A stretch of DNA of 64,000 nt, taken from contig CM034537.1 of assembly GCA_020002185.1 (NCBI GenBank), forward strand, positions 15,197,262-15,261,261, in the 5' to 3' direction. Under the pieces are notes generated by a model, which did no database searches, was not told where the DNA came from, and worked only from the letters and a program-made list of their open reading frames with translations. This document shows, piece after piece, positions 1 through 8,755 of this stretch (positions are counted from its first letter, which is position 1; the number at the start of each line of letters is the position of its first letter). The stretch is from Paraescarpia echinospica (lineage: Eukaryota; Annelida; Polychaeta; Sabellida; Siboglinidae). The position numbers and the translations under genes were made by a program.

Positions 1-691
1 TTCGGTGGTAGGCGTTGTTGTACGATTGCACGAAATCCGGTAACGCCTCTACGTAGCGCAGCGTTTCGTGTTTCGTAAAATAGCGCCACATACGCGTCTT
101 CAAAGTTCGATTAAACCGTTCCACGACGCTCGCTTTGGTCTCCTCGTTATGCGTCACGAAATGATGAACGCCGCGACTCTTTAGCAACGTTTGCAGGGGT
201 CGGTTCAAAAACTCGCTCCCCTTATCGGTCTGCAGCGTGTGCGGCGTCTCGTCGTCGTCGTTCAGCAGGCGCTCGAAGGCCGCGACGAGCGACGCTCCGG
301 ACTTATTCTTCAACGGAACGCACCACGCCCGCTTCGAAAACACATCGATCACCGTCAATAGGAATGTTATACCGTCGTTGTGCGTTTTCAGTCTAGTCAA
401 GTCGACCAGATCGGCTTGCCACTGCTGGTTTCGACCGCCCACGATGACGCGACGTCGTTTGAAATGACGTCTAACCGGTTTGTGTAGGGTATAGGCGTCC
501 TGCGACGCTAGCCACCTCTCGACGGCCGGACGTCGGAGCTTCGACGCCCGGTGCAACGCGTCGACGCCTCCGTAACTCCCCACCCGTTTCGGATCGAAGT
601 ACGCGTTATTCAGCTCCTCGTCGTCGTCGTCGACGTTTCGTTGCTGTCGAGGCTTTCGTTTTGGACGACGACGACTCCACCCGGACACCAT
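1..691 (-). CDS. Polinton integrase (rve superfamily), C-terminus cut by window edge
   Basis: This reading frame is open from an ATG at 691 to base 1 and on past the edge. The N-terminus is basic and acidic (RRRPKRK, then DDDDEE). A conserved region containing YFDP and GSYGG follows, and then the retroviral-type catalytic core: WQADLVDL carries the first Asp (about 404-421), TDKGSEF the second (about 215-235) and VVERFNRTLK the Glu (about 105-125). Polinton integrases insert the linear element and leave 6-bp target duplications, as seen at all three Polinton-type termini here. The start overlaps the end of the small membrane ORF by 82 nt in another frame. A C-terminal chromodomain, if any, is not visible. 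No inactivating change is seen in the visible part. Confidence 0.88.
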   Translation of the reverse strand, partial: MVSGWSRRRPKRKPRQQRNVDDDDEELNNAYFDPKRVGSYGGVDALHRASKLRRPAVERWLASQDAYTLHKPVRRHFKRRRVIVGGRNQQWQADLVDLTRLKTHNDGITFLLTVIDVFSKRAWCVPLKNKSGASLVAAFERLLNDDDETPHTLQTDKGSEFLNRPLQTLLKSRGVHHFVTHNEETKASVVERFNRTLKTRMWRYFTKHETLRYVEALPDFVQSYNNAYHR

Positions 692-795
692 GACGACGAC
701 GACGACGACGACGACGACGATACGATTATACAGATAAGCGCGATGATGAAACCGACGACGCCGACGATGATGATCGCTCGTCGTGACGTCGTCAT
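610..795 (-). CDS. Small single-pass membrane protein of Polinton A (about 61 aa)
   Basis: The ATG at 795 overlaps the stop of the upstream gene as ATGA, and the frame ends at 610 inside the integrase gene. The product has a short basic start (TTSRR), one strongly hydrophobic segment (AIIIVGVVGFIIALICIIV) and then a run of serines from a GAC/TCG microsatellite. A short hydrophilic tail holds an N-x-S and an N-x-T site. Small one-pass proteins occur in adintovirus/Polinton gene sets, but I recognise no specific homologue. The stop-start overlap and clean hydrophobic segment argue for a real gene; the low-complexity tail and overlap with the integrase argue for caution. Confidence 0.45.
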   Translation of the reverse strand: MTTSRRAIIIVGVVGFIIALICIIVSSSSSSSSSSWCPGGVVVVQNESLDSNETSTTTTRS

Positions 796-1553
796 GACGA
801 CAACGTATCCCACTCCGTGACGTCCCACGAAACGGATCTGCGTTTAGGTTCGTCTCGCATACGACGTCTCCGCTCAGTCGGCGCTGCTGATGAACTAGAC
901 GTCGACGGTCTCGACATCCTCTCTTCTAGTAGCCGCTTCCGTCGTTGCTTCACGTACGAACGATAGCGCGGGTTGCCTACGAATTCCATAGGGATATTCA
1001 TATCCTTCATGCGCAATCCGAACTCCCGCCATCCTACGGGCGCCGTCGTCTTCGATCTCGTTCGCATGAGATCGTTTACTAGATCGACCATATTACTCCC
1101 CGCGATCGCTTTACCGTCGTACACGAATTCACCGCGATCGTTCCATCGAGACAACGGATCGGCTTTCATTTTTTCGATCAGCAGTCTCGTCTTCTCTTTC
1201 AACGTTTTCGGCATGCTGGCTACGATTTCGCGCTCTATCGTCTCCGACGATGGTGGCGCCGCCGCTGCTGGCGCCACCGGTACCGCGGGTGTCTCGCCGC
1301 TGTTCACCACCGACACGCGTACCGGTTGCGCCGCTCGAGCCGTCTCTATCGTATTGTACCGACTCAGCAGTTGATTGTACGACGCTACCTTTTCTCGTTC
1401 CGATAAATCCGAACGTTCTAGAATGTCCTTCATGTCGCTGTCAAGACTACCCAGCACACGTGATCGAGGCGTGCTCGACGACTGATCGACGCGTGGCAGG
1501 AGGCTTTCCACCAATCGTGGATCGACCAACGCCATCTTCTTCGCGTACTGCAT
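792..1553 (-). CDS. MALVDP-motif protein of Polinton A (conserved, function unknown, about 253 aa)
   Basis: I chose the ATG at 1553, which sits in a TGATG with the stop of the upstream Cor-like gene; the TTG three bases further up is not needed. The protein begins MQYAKKMALVDPRL and is largely polar and charged. It has an Ala/Pro-rich linker near residue 95-110 and a conserved second half containing PKTLKEK, WNDRGE, GSNMVDLVND, GWREFGL and VGNPRYR, then a basic, serine-rich tail. The same block order occurs in the minus-strand gene of element 1 (25481-26557), which adds a zinc finger in front. Two copies in two distinct Polinton-type elements show that it is a real conserved family. I do not know its function. 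A virion, packaging or DNA-binding role is possible from its place next to ATPase and core genes. Confidence 0.75.
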   Translation of the reverse strand: MQYAKKMALVDPRLVESLLPRVDQSSSTPRSRVLGSLDSDMKDILERSDLSEREKVASYNQLLSRYNTIETARAAQPVRVSVVNSGETPAVPVAPAAAAPPSSETIEREIVASMPKTLKEKTRLLIEKMKADPLSRWNDRGEFVYDGKAIAGSNMVDLVNDLMRTRSKTTAPVGWREFGLRMKDMNIPMEFVGNPRYRSYVKQRRKRLLEERMSRPSTSSSSAAPTERRRRMRDEPKRRSVSWDVTEWDTLSS

Positions 1554-1966
1554 CAATTACCGCCGGCGCCACCGCCGAACACCTGTCTGAGCAGCGGCAA
1601 GATAACGGTACTCGCTAACGGCGCTAGCAGGGCCGTCAAAAAACCACCCGCACCCTTTTGCAAGATGACACGCTTCTGCTTACGCGTCACGTGTTTGTCG
1701 ACGAGTTTACGCAGGTGATCCCGGTATTTCGACAATACGCGTTTCTGTTTCGGCGACAACTTCACGTTCCCTTTCAGAATGTTGTACGCGCAATCGCACA
1801 GACTACAAATGAGACCGGTGTCCGCGTGGGCGAGTAGCGCTTTTCGCAGAGCGATGTTCCGCCTATGTCTCTCCAACAGCTGCAGGGCGACGATGTGTCT
1901 CTTTATTTGATTGGTCGGTCCCGCCACCTTCGGTCGTCTCTTCGCTCCCTTCACGCGCCCCGTCAT
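1553..1966 (-). CDS. Cor-like basic protein with hydrophobic C-terminus (137 aa)
   Basis: The ATG at 1966 lies 43 nt downstream of a TATA box. The N-terminus is very basic (KGAKRRPK), the middle contains a short Cys pair (CSLCDCAYNILKGNV) followed by LSPKQK and a basic stretch, and the end is QKGAGGF plus a hydrophobic, Gly-rich tail. This layout resembles the short core or membrane-active protein often called Cor in adintoviruses and Polintons, thought to be related to adenovirus core peptides; that assignment is by pattern only. The stop overlaps the next ATG as TGATG. Likely role: virion core or membrane-active component. Confidence 0.6.
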   Translation of the reverse strand: MTGRVKGAKRRPKVAGPTNQIKRHIVALQLLERHRRNIALRKALLAHADTGLICSLCDCAYNILKGNVKLSPKQKRVLSKYRDHLRKLVDKHVTRKQKRVILQKGAGGFLTALLAPLASTVILPLLRQVFGGGAGGN

Positions 1967-2000
1967 AGCGACTAATAAACGTACGCCCCGTCGTCCCTCT

Positions 2001-2009
2001 CTTCTTATA
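2001..2009 (-). promoter_or_regulatory. TATA box (TATAAGAAG) before Cor-like gene
   Basis: TATAAGAAG on the minus strand starts 43 nt before the ATG at 1966, at the very end of the ATPase gene. The spacing equals that of the two other TATA boxes in this element. Confidence 0.5.
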
Positions 2010-2664
2010 GTCCGCCGACGCCGCCGCCACCACCACCGCCGCCACCCTTCCGTACGTACACGTACTGAAGGTCATCGTCCGGAAATATGCACGTACGCAA
2101 ACGCATGTCCTCTTCCGTTTCCTGTTTCAGATCCACTAATAGATACCCGTACGCCGACGACGTCGCGTCTTTGAAAGCCTCTATCATGTAGTTGACCTTT
2201 CCCGGGTACATCTGTTTCGCTAGGTGACCTACTTGACCCGCGTCTCGAGGACTCTTGAATAGAACTATGTATTGAGCGTTCAGGCTGATTGTACGGTTTT
2301 CTTTCCCTTTCGGAAACATGTTCTGACGTAATTGTACGACCGACGTATTACAATGATGACTTTTTTTAGTAAATAGTACCGTCACCCGGCTATCGGTCTC
2401 CTCCATGAGGTCGTCGAGTACTAGAAGCGTTCTCGCTTTACCGTCTAAACGTTTCGGATCCGGCAGGCCGTCTACGAACTCTATTTTCGAAGACATAGAC
2501 GCGTAGCCGCTCTGCCACTGTCCGTAACACCACAGGATTTTCTCCGGCGGCGGATCGATCATAGTGTCGTAACGTATCAAACGCTCGACGAACGTCGTCT
2601 TACCGCATCCCGTAGGACCGGCTACTATACACGTAAAAGGATGCTTCAACGACGGTCCGTTCAT
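2005..2664 (-). CDS. Genome-packaging ATPase (FtsK/HerA, A32-like), 219 aa
   Basis: A Walker A motif AGPTGCGKTTF lies near residue 15-25 and a Walker B strand TLLVLDDLMEE near residue 78-88. The length fits the short packaging ATPases of Polintons, adintoviruses and virophages, which pump the genome into preformed capsids. The C-terminus ends in a run of glycines coded by a GGC/GGT microsatellite. ATG 2664 is 43 nt downstream of a TATA box and 28 nt after the NADAR gene. The frame is intact with both ATP-binding motifs, so this copy looks recently active. Presence of this gene implies that Polinton A, unlike element 1, derives from a virion-forming lineage. Confidence 0.88.
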   Translation of the reverse strand: MNGPSLKHPFTCIVAGPTGCGKTTFVERLIRYDTMIDPPPEKILWCYGQWQSGYASMSSKIEFVDGLPDPKRLDGKARTLLVLDDLMEETDSRVTVLFTKKSHHCNTSVVQLRQNMFPKGKENRTISLNAQYIVLFKSPRDAGQVGHLAKQMYPGKVNYMIEAFKDATSSAYGYLLVDLKQETEEDMRLRTCIFPDDDLQYVYVRKGGGGGGGGGVGGL

Positions 2665-2692
2665 TTTTCACGACTGAACGACGAACACTTTT

Positions 2693-3142
2693 TTACTCCT
2701 TTTTATACTCATCGCGCAACTCCATCAACATTTTACCGAGCGTGTTCTTCCCCCGATCGCCCGCGATTCCGCTACCCCAGAAACCCTCCTTACTCGCTAC
2801 CCATTCCACCAATTCGTCGTCCCCGGTCGCCAACAGTGAATCCTTCAAATCGCTCGCTCCGTCAAACTTCCTCTTCAACAACATCTTCATACATTCCACC
2901 CTAACGTCGGTCCATTTTTTTTTCATTCTCTGTAGTCGAATGTCGTAACTGCGTCGTTTCGCTGCGTAAGAGCTTAGCGAACTTTTGATTATTTCGGCGC
3001 ATTCCACGTCCTCGTAGAATAGCGCCTTCCTATACTGATAGGCGTGCTCGACGGATCGAAAGCCTCGACCGAACGCCGACAGTCGACGCATATACATATT
3101 CGACAAGAACGACCGCGATCCACCAAACCTTATAGGCGACAT
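2693..3142 (-). CDS. NADAR-domain protein (YbiA/RibX-like), 149 aa
   Basis: Family signatures in order: an N-terminal SFLSNMY near residue 11-17, SVEHAYQYRKA near residue 31-41, a middle W-x2-V-R-x3-M, then KFDGASDL, a TGDDELVE stretch, FWGSG, and a final GKNTLGKMLMELR. NADAR domains are compact enzymes of NAD/ADP-ribose metabolism; members are reported to remove ADP-ribose from guanine in DNA. In a mobile virus-like element this suggests protection against a host ADP-ribosylation defence, which is inference. The ATG at 3142 is the first gene after the element terminus and lies 42 nt downstream of a TATATAAG box. The frame is intact at roughly the usual family length. Confidence 0.85.
   Translation of the reverse strand: MSPIRFGGSRSFLSNMYMRRLSAFGRGFRSVEHAYQYRKALFYEDVECAEIIKSSLSSYAAKRRSYDIRLQRMKKKWTDVRVECMKMLLKRKFDGASDLKDSLLATGDDELVEWVASKEGFWGSGIAGDRGKNTLGKMLMELRDEYKKE
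2698..2707 (-). promoter_or_regulatory. TATA box (TATAAAAAGG) before packaging ATPase
   Basis: TATAAAAAGG on the minus strand begins 43 nt before ATG 2664 and lies within the last codons of the NADAR gene. Confidence 0.55.
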
Positions 3143-3176
3143 CGTACCGACTACCGATCACCCGCTACCGCCACCG

Positions 3177-3184
3177 CTTATATA
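3177..3184 (-). promoter_or_regulatory. TATA box (TATATAAG) before NADAR gene
   Basis: TATATAAG on the minus strand begins 42 nt before ATG 3142. The same octamer precedes the DNA polymerase gene of element 1 at 18159-18166. Confidence 0.6.
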
Positions 3185-3204
3185 CCACTTGCGACTGACC
3201 TTTC

Positions 3205-3746
3205 GATCCACCGCTAGGTGACCTCCCGAATCTAATACAAAGCTGCGACTAGGGTTCAAACCCTCGATCCCTAGGCGAACACTCTCCCAAGAGAGCTATA
3301 CCGTCGCCAAGGATTATGCAGGGTTTTGCCCCGGTTATATCTCACCGCTAGGTGACCTCTCGAATCTACAAACGTCAGCACTACGAATGTTCCATGGTTT
3401 TAGCGTGGTTAGCGCGATAAACGCATTATTGCTTACGTCAGCGCGCTCTAGGTACGGCGTTGATCGCTAGGACTAAAATACTCTCCGCACTCACCGCTAG
3501 GTGGCATCTCTCTAGTGTACTGTCAATCATCCAATTAGTATCAAATTACATCGCTCATCAATCACGTTTTTTATAAGTAGGTTTCCCAAACTCATTAGTG
3601 TCAACCACGAAGCCTTTGATCTTTTTTTATGCATAGGATTAGTCTCGCATTATTGCTGACTCAGCGATGTGCAAAAGCCATTAGCGGGTCATTAAATTCT
3701 TTTTTATAAGTAGGCTTTTGAGATCGAACAGCTCACTCTATCTACT
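3205..3746. repeat. Polinton A subterminal region with three CCGCTAGGTG motifs
   Basis: CACCGCTAGGTGRC occurs near 3210, 3350 and 3500, spaced about 140-150 bases, and matches the motif that is tandemly repeated in the termini of elements 1 and 2. Two further direct repeats of the form TTTTTTATAAGTAGG lie near 3570 and 3703. The rest is non-coding. The left inverted repeat is outside the window, so the repeat length cannot be measured. Confidence 0.6.
3243..3308 (-). tRNA. Degenerate tRNA-like sequence with pol III A and B boxes
   Basis: On the minus strand TAGCTCTCTTGG resembles an A box and GGTTTGAACCC a B box. A D-arm can form (CTCTC/GAGAG), an anticodon-like loop CTAGGGA would read AGG, and GCGAC pairs with GTCGC as a partial acceptor stem. 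The spacing between anticodon arm and B box is about 8-10 nt too short and the T-stem pairs poorly, so this is not a functional tRNA. It may be a tRNA-derived relic or a pol III promoter kept in the terminus of Polinton A. Confidence 0.35.
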
Positions 3747-5380
3747 GGCGTTGCACTTGTGTGCAATATAACCTTTTGCCAATTTAATATAACGAGAATA
3801 ATACGTCAATTTTGTTATGCATATAAATAATATAATAAAGAGGACAATGACTTTCTCTCGAATCCTTCAACGCTAGCCTTTTGTTACTTCACTCAGCCAT
3901 CTTGCCTACATTTCGCGGTCTCCGCAATTACGTTCACTCAGATATCACAGGCAACGAAACGTGGAGAAAACCTTCCAGAGACGAATTCGATGGGTCCGAG
4001 TAAAATGAGGCCGTAAATAGTAATATGACGTCATCGTAACCCAACAAACACATGGTATACATAATTATACAAAAACAAACCATACCACTTTTGTTTTACG
4101 CATATATTTTTGTTATGCAAATTATGAGGGGCTTTTGGCTGTAATTAGTTGGCATAGGTCAGAAGTTCATAACCGCAGGTTAGCGACAACAAATTTAATC
4201 GCGAAGCCATTTTTTGTCGCCAAGAGTCAGTGACAATCCGACCAAACGTTCCTTTATTGTCCAGCTTCGCTCTACCAGAAGCACGCGAGGCGTATAATAA
4301 AGTTATCCTACTTGAATATTGCATGGGGTGTGATATTATAATTACGACATCATACTGTATTTAAAAGTCACGCTACACGTGGCGTAAATTGTTTGTCTTA
4401 CATGGATCATGGGTAGGAAAATCAAACTTCATCATTCACATTATGGGCGAAACACGGGGCTGCTTTGAATTCAGCCCATTTCGAAGACTTCAAACTATCA
4501 AACAAAATGTCGCTTTGATCAGCACTTCCAAACACATTATACTATCTATGCGGTTACCTGTCTCCTTATTATTACCAGTCTGAAGTAAATTGTCATAATA
4601 AAATTATATCCTTCAAACGTTGTCGAAATAGTACGACCTTCCCAACTCCCTCCGCCACCTTTGCTTTCTTTGCAACGAGAGTCCTGTTTCTAGGTCGTTA
4701 GACCAACGAACAGCTAAGAGTTAGCGATTCCTCGTGTTTAAAAAGCTTTTTTTTAAATAAAAGTTATGATTTATTATTTACTTGATATTATGCCTATTAA
4801 TTTTCATAATTTATTTTATGTTCACAAATTAACTGTCTGAATGTATGGGTTGCCGAGTAAGTTCCCTGATGGAATTTAGTTCCTATCTCTCTGAACATGT
4901 ACTATGTTTGTAATGTGTTACTACAGCATAATTGGAGAATAGGATGGATCGAATGATCATTACTTCACTCATAGACTAATTTATATAAGGTGGGGTCACT
5001 CTATTACCATATATCCAGGCGAAATGCCTCTCATATAACACCGCCAATGCTACCTATAATCGCTGTCGAAATAACTAAAATATCCCGCAGAAGCGTCCAC
5101 TGGGACATGCATTTGTCAGGTCGCTGCATTTTAGGGATCTTGTTCTTCTGCTTACGTTCAGCTCAAAACTCTGTATCAGCCACACGTATCTGGGTAGAGT
5201 ATTGTCGAGCTTGCGTGGAACGACGCAAGCAGCAGGTGGTGTAGCGCTGGTTTAGGTCTATTAGTTATTTTGATGATGTTTAGGCAGATTAGAAGACTCT
5301 ATAGCCGGTGCGTCTATAGATTCATAAGCAAAGTTAATTACTTTAGGCAGACGTGGAGAGCATATGCTTTCTAAATAAGT
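3747..5380. repeat. Segmental duplication copy 1, left portion (non-coding)
   Basis: This stretch is closely similar to 45276-46911 in the same orientation. Landmarks such as GGCGTT, CTTTCTCTCGAATCC and the 64-codon ORF at 4389-4583 occur in both. No exon can be supported. The ORF has seven base differences between copies, four changing residues, so it does not look constrained. The unit continues after the Harbinger insertion at 13241-13973. The last bases encode, on the minus strand, the C-terminal residues of a decayed LINE. Confidence 0.85.
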
Positions 5381-5383
5381 CCA

Positions 5384-5540
5384 GGGCCCGAGGTTATAAA
5401 GCGTACTCGGTGCTCATACTCAACTCCATGCTCAGACTCGAGATTTCATGCTCACCGGAGAATCCGTGCTCACGGTGGTTATAAAACTTCTTGGGTACGT
5501 GCTCAACTGAGTACGCCGCCTTGAGTACGAGTTAAAATGA
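5384..5540 (+). repeat. Left terminal inverted repeat of the Harbinger-like element
   Basis: GGGCCCGAGGTTATAAAGCG followed by ACTCGGTGCTCA, CATGCTCA and further TGCTCA/GAGTAC motifs matches the reverse complement of 13040-13240. The match is imperfect. Confidence 0.65.
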
Positions 5541-7048
5541 AAGAGCTCTTTCGGAGCTCTCTTGTTGACGAAGATAACAAACCTACACCTATTTATAAAC
5601 AACATCAACTTCCGACTATAAAACGGTGATTGACGAAGACTTACGCCGTTGACGTTGTGAATGTGTTTATTTTATGGTGAAATGCGCAGAGGAATATCGA
5701 CTGAATAACGCTGCGAGGAAAGTACTTCGCCGTGCACGATGGAACAGACATGGCACAAGACAATTCAAAAGATAAAATAGCGTAAAACAGTAGTAACATG
5801 ACCTGCCACTGCCACTGGTCAGTCACGCTGTATACTGGACCACTCGGTTTCTGCCTTACGCAAGCATAATAATTATGCAGTTTTCACCAACAAATTTTGA
5901 AATCGTTCAACAACGTATCAATATTATTAATTAGAACCACTTATTTGATCAATGGCATGCGAACGAAGCGTCAAATAAGTTGTTTTTAATGAAATACTTG
6001 CAATATTCGTAAGACGATACTTAACGCGCTAAACGGAAGCACTCGGTTTCTGCCTCATCGTGTTCAAAATCACCACTGCGACAAATCGCAATGCATTCAC
6101 TGTATTTAACTGTATGTTAACTTTCGGGCTGTTCGTTAACTTTCATGTGGTGATTAGGGTGAATAGATGCTTACAATTTCGCCCGATAAATTTAAATATT
6201 ACAGTTATTTACATCACCGTAACCGATGTGTTGCACTGTAGTCACGTGGTCTGCGTTCGCTATCAAAATATCTGTCAAAAACCTGTTTGCCTCGGTTTAA
6301 TTTGAGACAAATAACTTTGTTGCAAGTTTGTAGACGTCCTTTGCTTATTGTGTCCAATATATCTGACTAACGATGTATTTAATATGAGATCCAGCTATAT
6401 AATCGTAATGAGGCAGAAACTAAGATAGGGTAGAAACCGAGTAGGTGAATATATAATGTGTTATTTTGTATCATTGTAACAGTAAATAGGTACAATAAAT
6501 TCGGGCTCGACGGCGTCGATGTTACCTTGTTTATAATAAATAAATACCTTACACACATCAAATTGAGTTGGCATTCGTACTTGTGATACAACTTACATTA
6601 TCTGCAACAAATGAACTGACAAAGTAGTTGTATGGGAGCGGCCATTACTTTTCAACTGTGCCGGAGGATTCGGGGACATACATACTCTGATCTAAAATTC
6701 AGCTCACACCACAGCTCACTCCAATCATATTGTTGCGTGTCCCAAATTCGTGCAATTCTTTGGCAATAATTTCATAACTGTTTCATTAAACAGTAATTAT
6801 TATTTGCAAATCCTAAAGTTCAAAATAGGTATTTATATATAATTGACCCAAATCCATGTTATACATAACTTGTTTTTATACAGATGTGTATATAATATTT
6901 TGCTGTACAATAAACGTTTAAAAGGATAATAATTATATACACACAACATACTTGTATAATAACTACATTCTAAGTTGTTTTACATAGTTTGCTTCACATT
7001 TGCTTGTTGCATCTTTGAAATACTACTTGGTTAAACTGCACTACATTA
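5541..7048. other. Interior of Harbinger-like element, no gene recognised
   Basis: AT-rich and without a supportable gene. Short ORFs near 5641-5826 (minus) and 6060-6305 (plus) resemble nothing I know. The motif CTCGGTTTCTGCCT occurs near 5845 and 6043, with an inverted copy near 6410-6450, which may mark a small nested MITE. Confidence 0.4.
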
Positions 7049-7053
7049 GTCAC

Positions 7054-7202
7054 TATTATGTTCGTATTTAACACAACATGTGCTTCTAGTTTCAACAGGA
7101 AGTGATGACCCTTTATTAGGAGAACGATAAAATAACATGGTAGCATATCAAGATATAACCAACCCGTTATAACGGTCTCCAGCTATAGTACAATCTATGA
7201 CA
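7054..7202 (-). repeat. 3' LTR of gypsy element
   Basis: 149 bp, nearly identical to 11669-11817. A polypurine tract (AGAAAAAGGGA on the minus strand, plus-strand bases 7203-7213) adjoins it. Confidence 0.9.
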
Positions 7203-7459
7203 TCCCTTTTTCTGTTTTTTAAATAACAAACGTATACAATTATAGCTCAAAATTGTATAACGAACAAAACATCAACATGCACATGTATAACTCACAGTAG
7301 TGTAACAAACAAAATGTTCATATGTACTCTTTTCTTTTAGAGTTCAATGTCAGATAATTCTGAAACAAAAATACAAATTAATGGTTGTTGTAAACACCTA
7401 TTCACACAGGAAAGCATCCTAATGTCAATTCCACTGTTGCTAATTTAGCCTGTTACATT

Positions 7460-8752
7460 TTATGTAACATTGTTATATCGCTTAGGTGTTCTGATCACAC
7501 GACCATATCTGGAACGGCGTTCAGCTTGCGGGAACTCTTCCATCATGGGTGGTACCTCGGCTCGGAGTGGTTGCGCTGCCAGCTGTAACGGTGTAGTTGG
7601 TGACGGTGGCGTGACCGATCGGTCGTCCTGGTGGATCGGTAACTGTGGTGCTGAGTCTGCTGGCTTGCGTGCGTCAAGAGTGTCAGGCTCATCCAACCGA
7701 GGCAGTAGCAATGGTGGTTGCTCTAGTGTCCTCAGTAGGTGACGGCGATTGCGACGGAGCTCACCTCCCTCGTGTTGAATCACATAAGACCGAGGACTCT
7801 CGTGAGTAGACTTAACGACAGCGGGATCCCAGCCCCATTTACGCTGGACACGGACATCACTTGGCCTGAGCAGTTTCAACAGCTTGGCACCACGATCGTA
7901 GACACTTTTGAACCGTGCCTGCCTGGTTTGCAGATCAGTTTGGGCATTTACTACCCTCGGCTTGAGTGCGGATTTGGTTGCAGGCAGTTTCGACTGCAGC
8001 ATCCTACTCATCGCCAGTTGTGCTGGTGCATATTTCAGTCCACTGATCGGGGTGTTCCTGTACTCTAGCAGAGCAATGTAGGGGTCCCGACCTTCCTCAT
8101 CGGCTTTCTTCAGCAAGGACTTGAGTGTCTGCACTACTCGTTCGGCTTGTCCATTTGACTGAGGATAAGTTGGGCTGGACGTGGACACTTTGATGCCCCA
8201 ACTTTGTGCAAACTTGCGAAACTCGTAACTACCGAACGGTTGATTGTCTGCGACTATCTCGTCTGGTATGCCGTGTCGTGCGCTGATACTCTTGACATGA
8301 GCTATCACTGATCCGGTCGTCTTATTCTCCAGCCTGGCAATCTCGGGATATTTCGAGTAGTAGTCCACAACTACCAGATAATCGTGACCCTTGAATGTCA
8401 TGATATCCATTGCGACTTTCTGGAATGGTCCGTCCGGTATCTCGTGTGTAATCATGGGCTCCTTCTGATGACTTCTCTGGAAATGTAGACATGTGTGACA
8501 TTTCGCAACTGTGTCCTCGATGTCCTTAGACATCCCTGGCCAGAATATCACTGTCCTAGCTCTCGATTTTGTCTTCTCCATGCCCATGTGTGGCTCGTGA
8601 AGAACTTGCAACATTTCATGCTTCATTGCCTCGGGTATGATGACCCTGTCACCTGCAAACAGTAAGCCTACATTTGCACTCAACTGGTCTCTCATATTCC
8701 AGTATCCTTTCAAGTCTGCTGGTACCGATTTCCACCAAATCAGGCCAACCAT
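7460..8752 (-). pseudogene. Gypsy pol: integrase segment
   Basis: An HHCC zinc-binding region (H...H then CHTCLHF) is followed by the rve core: AMDIMTF with the first Asp, VADNQP with the second and QAERVVQTLK with the Glu. The C-terminal part is basic and ends after a proline-rich tail. It is separated from the upstream pol segment by an in-frame TGA at 8756-8758. The frames on either side of about 8730-8765 suggest small compensating indels, so this copy cannot give one uninterrupted polyprotein. Confidence 0.88.
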
Positions 8753-8755
8753 CCT

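Larger units (their letters stand above)
1..3746 (-). mobile_element. Polinton/Maverick element A, right part with terminus (continues beyond base 1)
   Basis: A compact block of minus-strand virus-like genes (integrase, membrane protein, MALVDP-motif protein, Cor-like protein, packaging ATPase, NADAR) is followed by about 600 non-coding bases. The terminus is placed at 3746: read inward on the minus strand the element begins AGTAGATAGAG, the AG start known for Polintons, and the next six bases are GGCGTT. The duplicated locus at 45276 carries a single GGCGTT at the matching point and no Polinton. That fits a 6-bp target duplication, the size typical of Polintons, but the left copy lies outside the window. 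DNA polymerase and capsid genes, if present, also lie outside. Confidence 0.85.

Noticed and set aside
973..1374. 133-codon plus-strand ORF
   Set aside because: Antisense shadow of the MALVDP-motif gene, which has a homologue in element 1.
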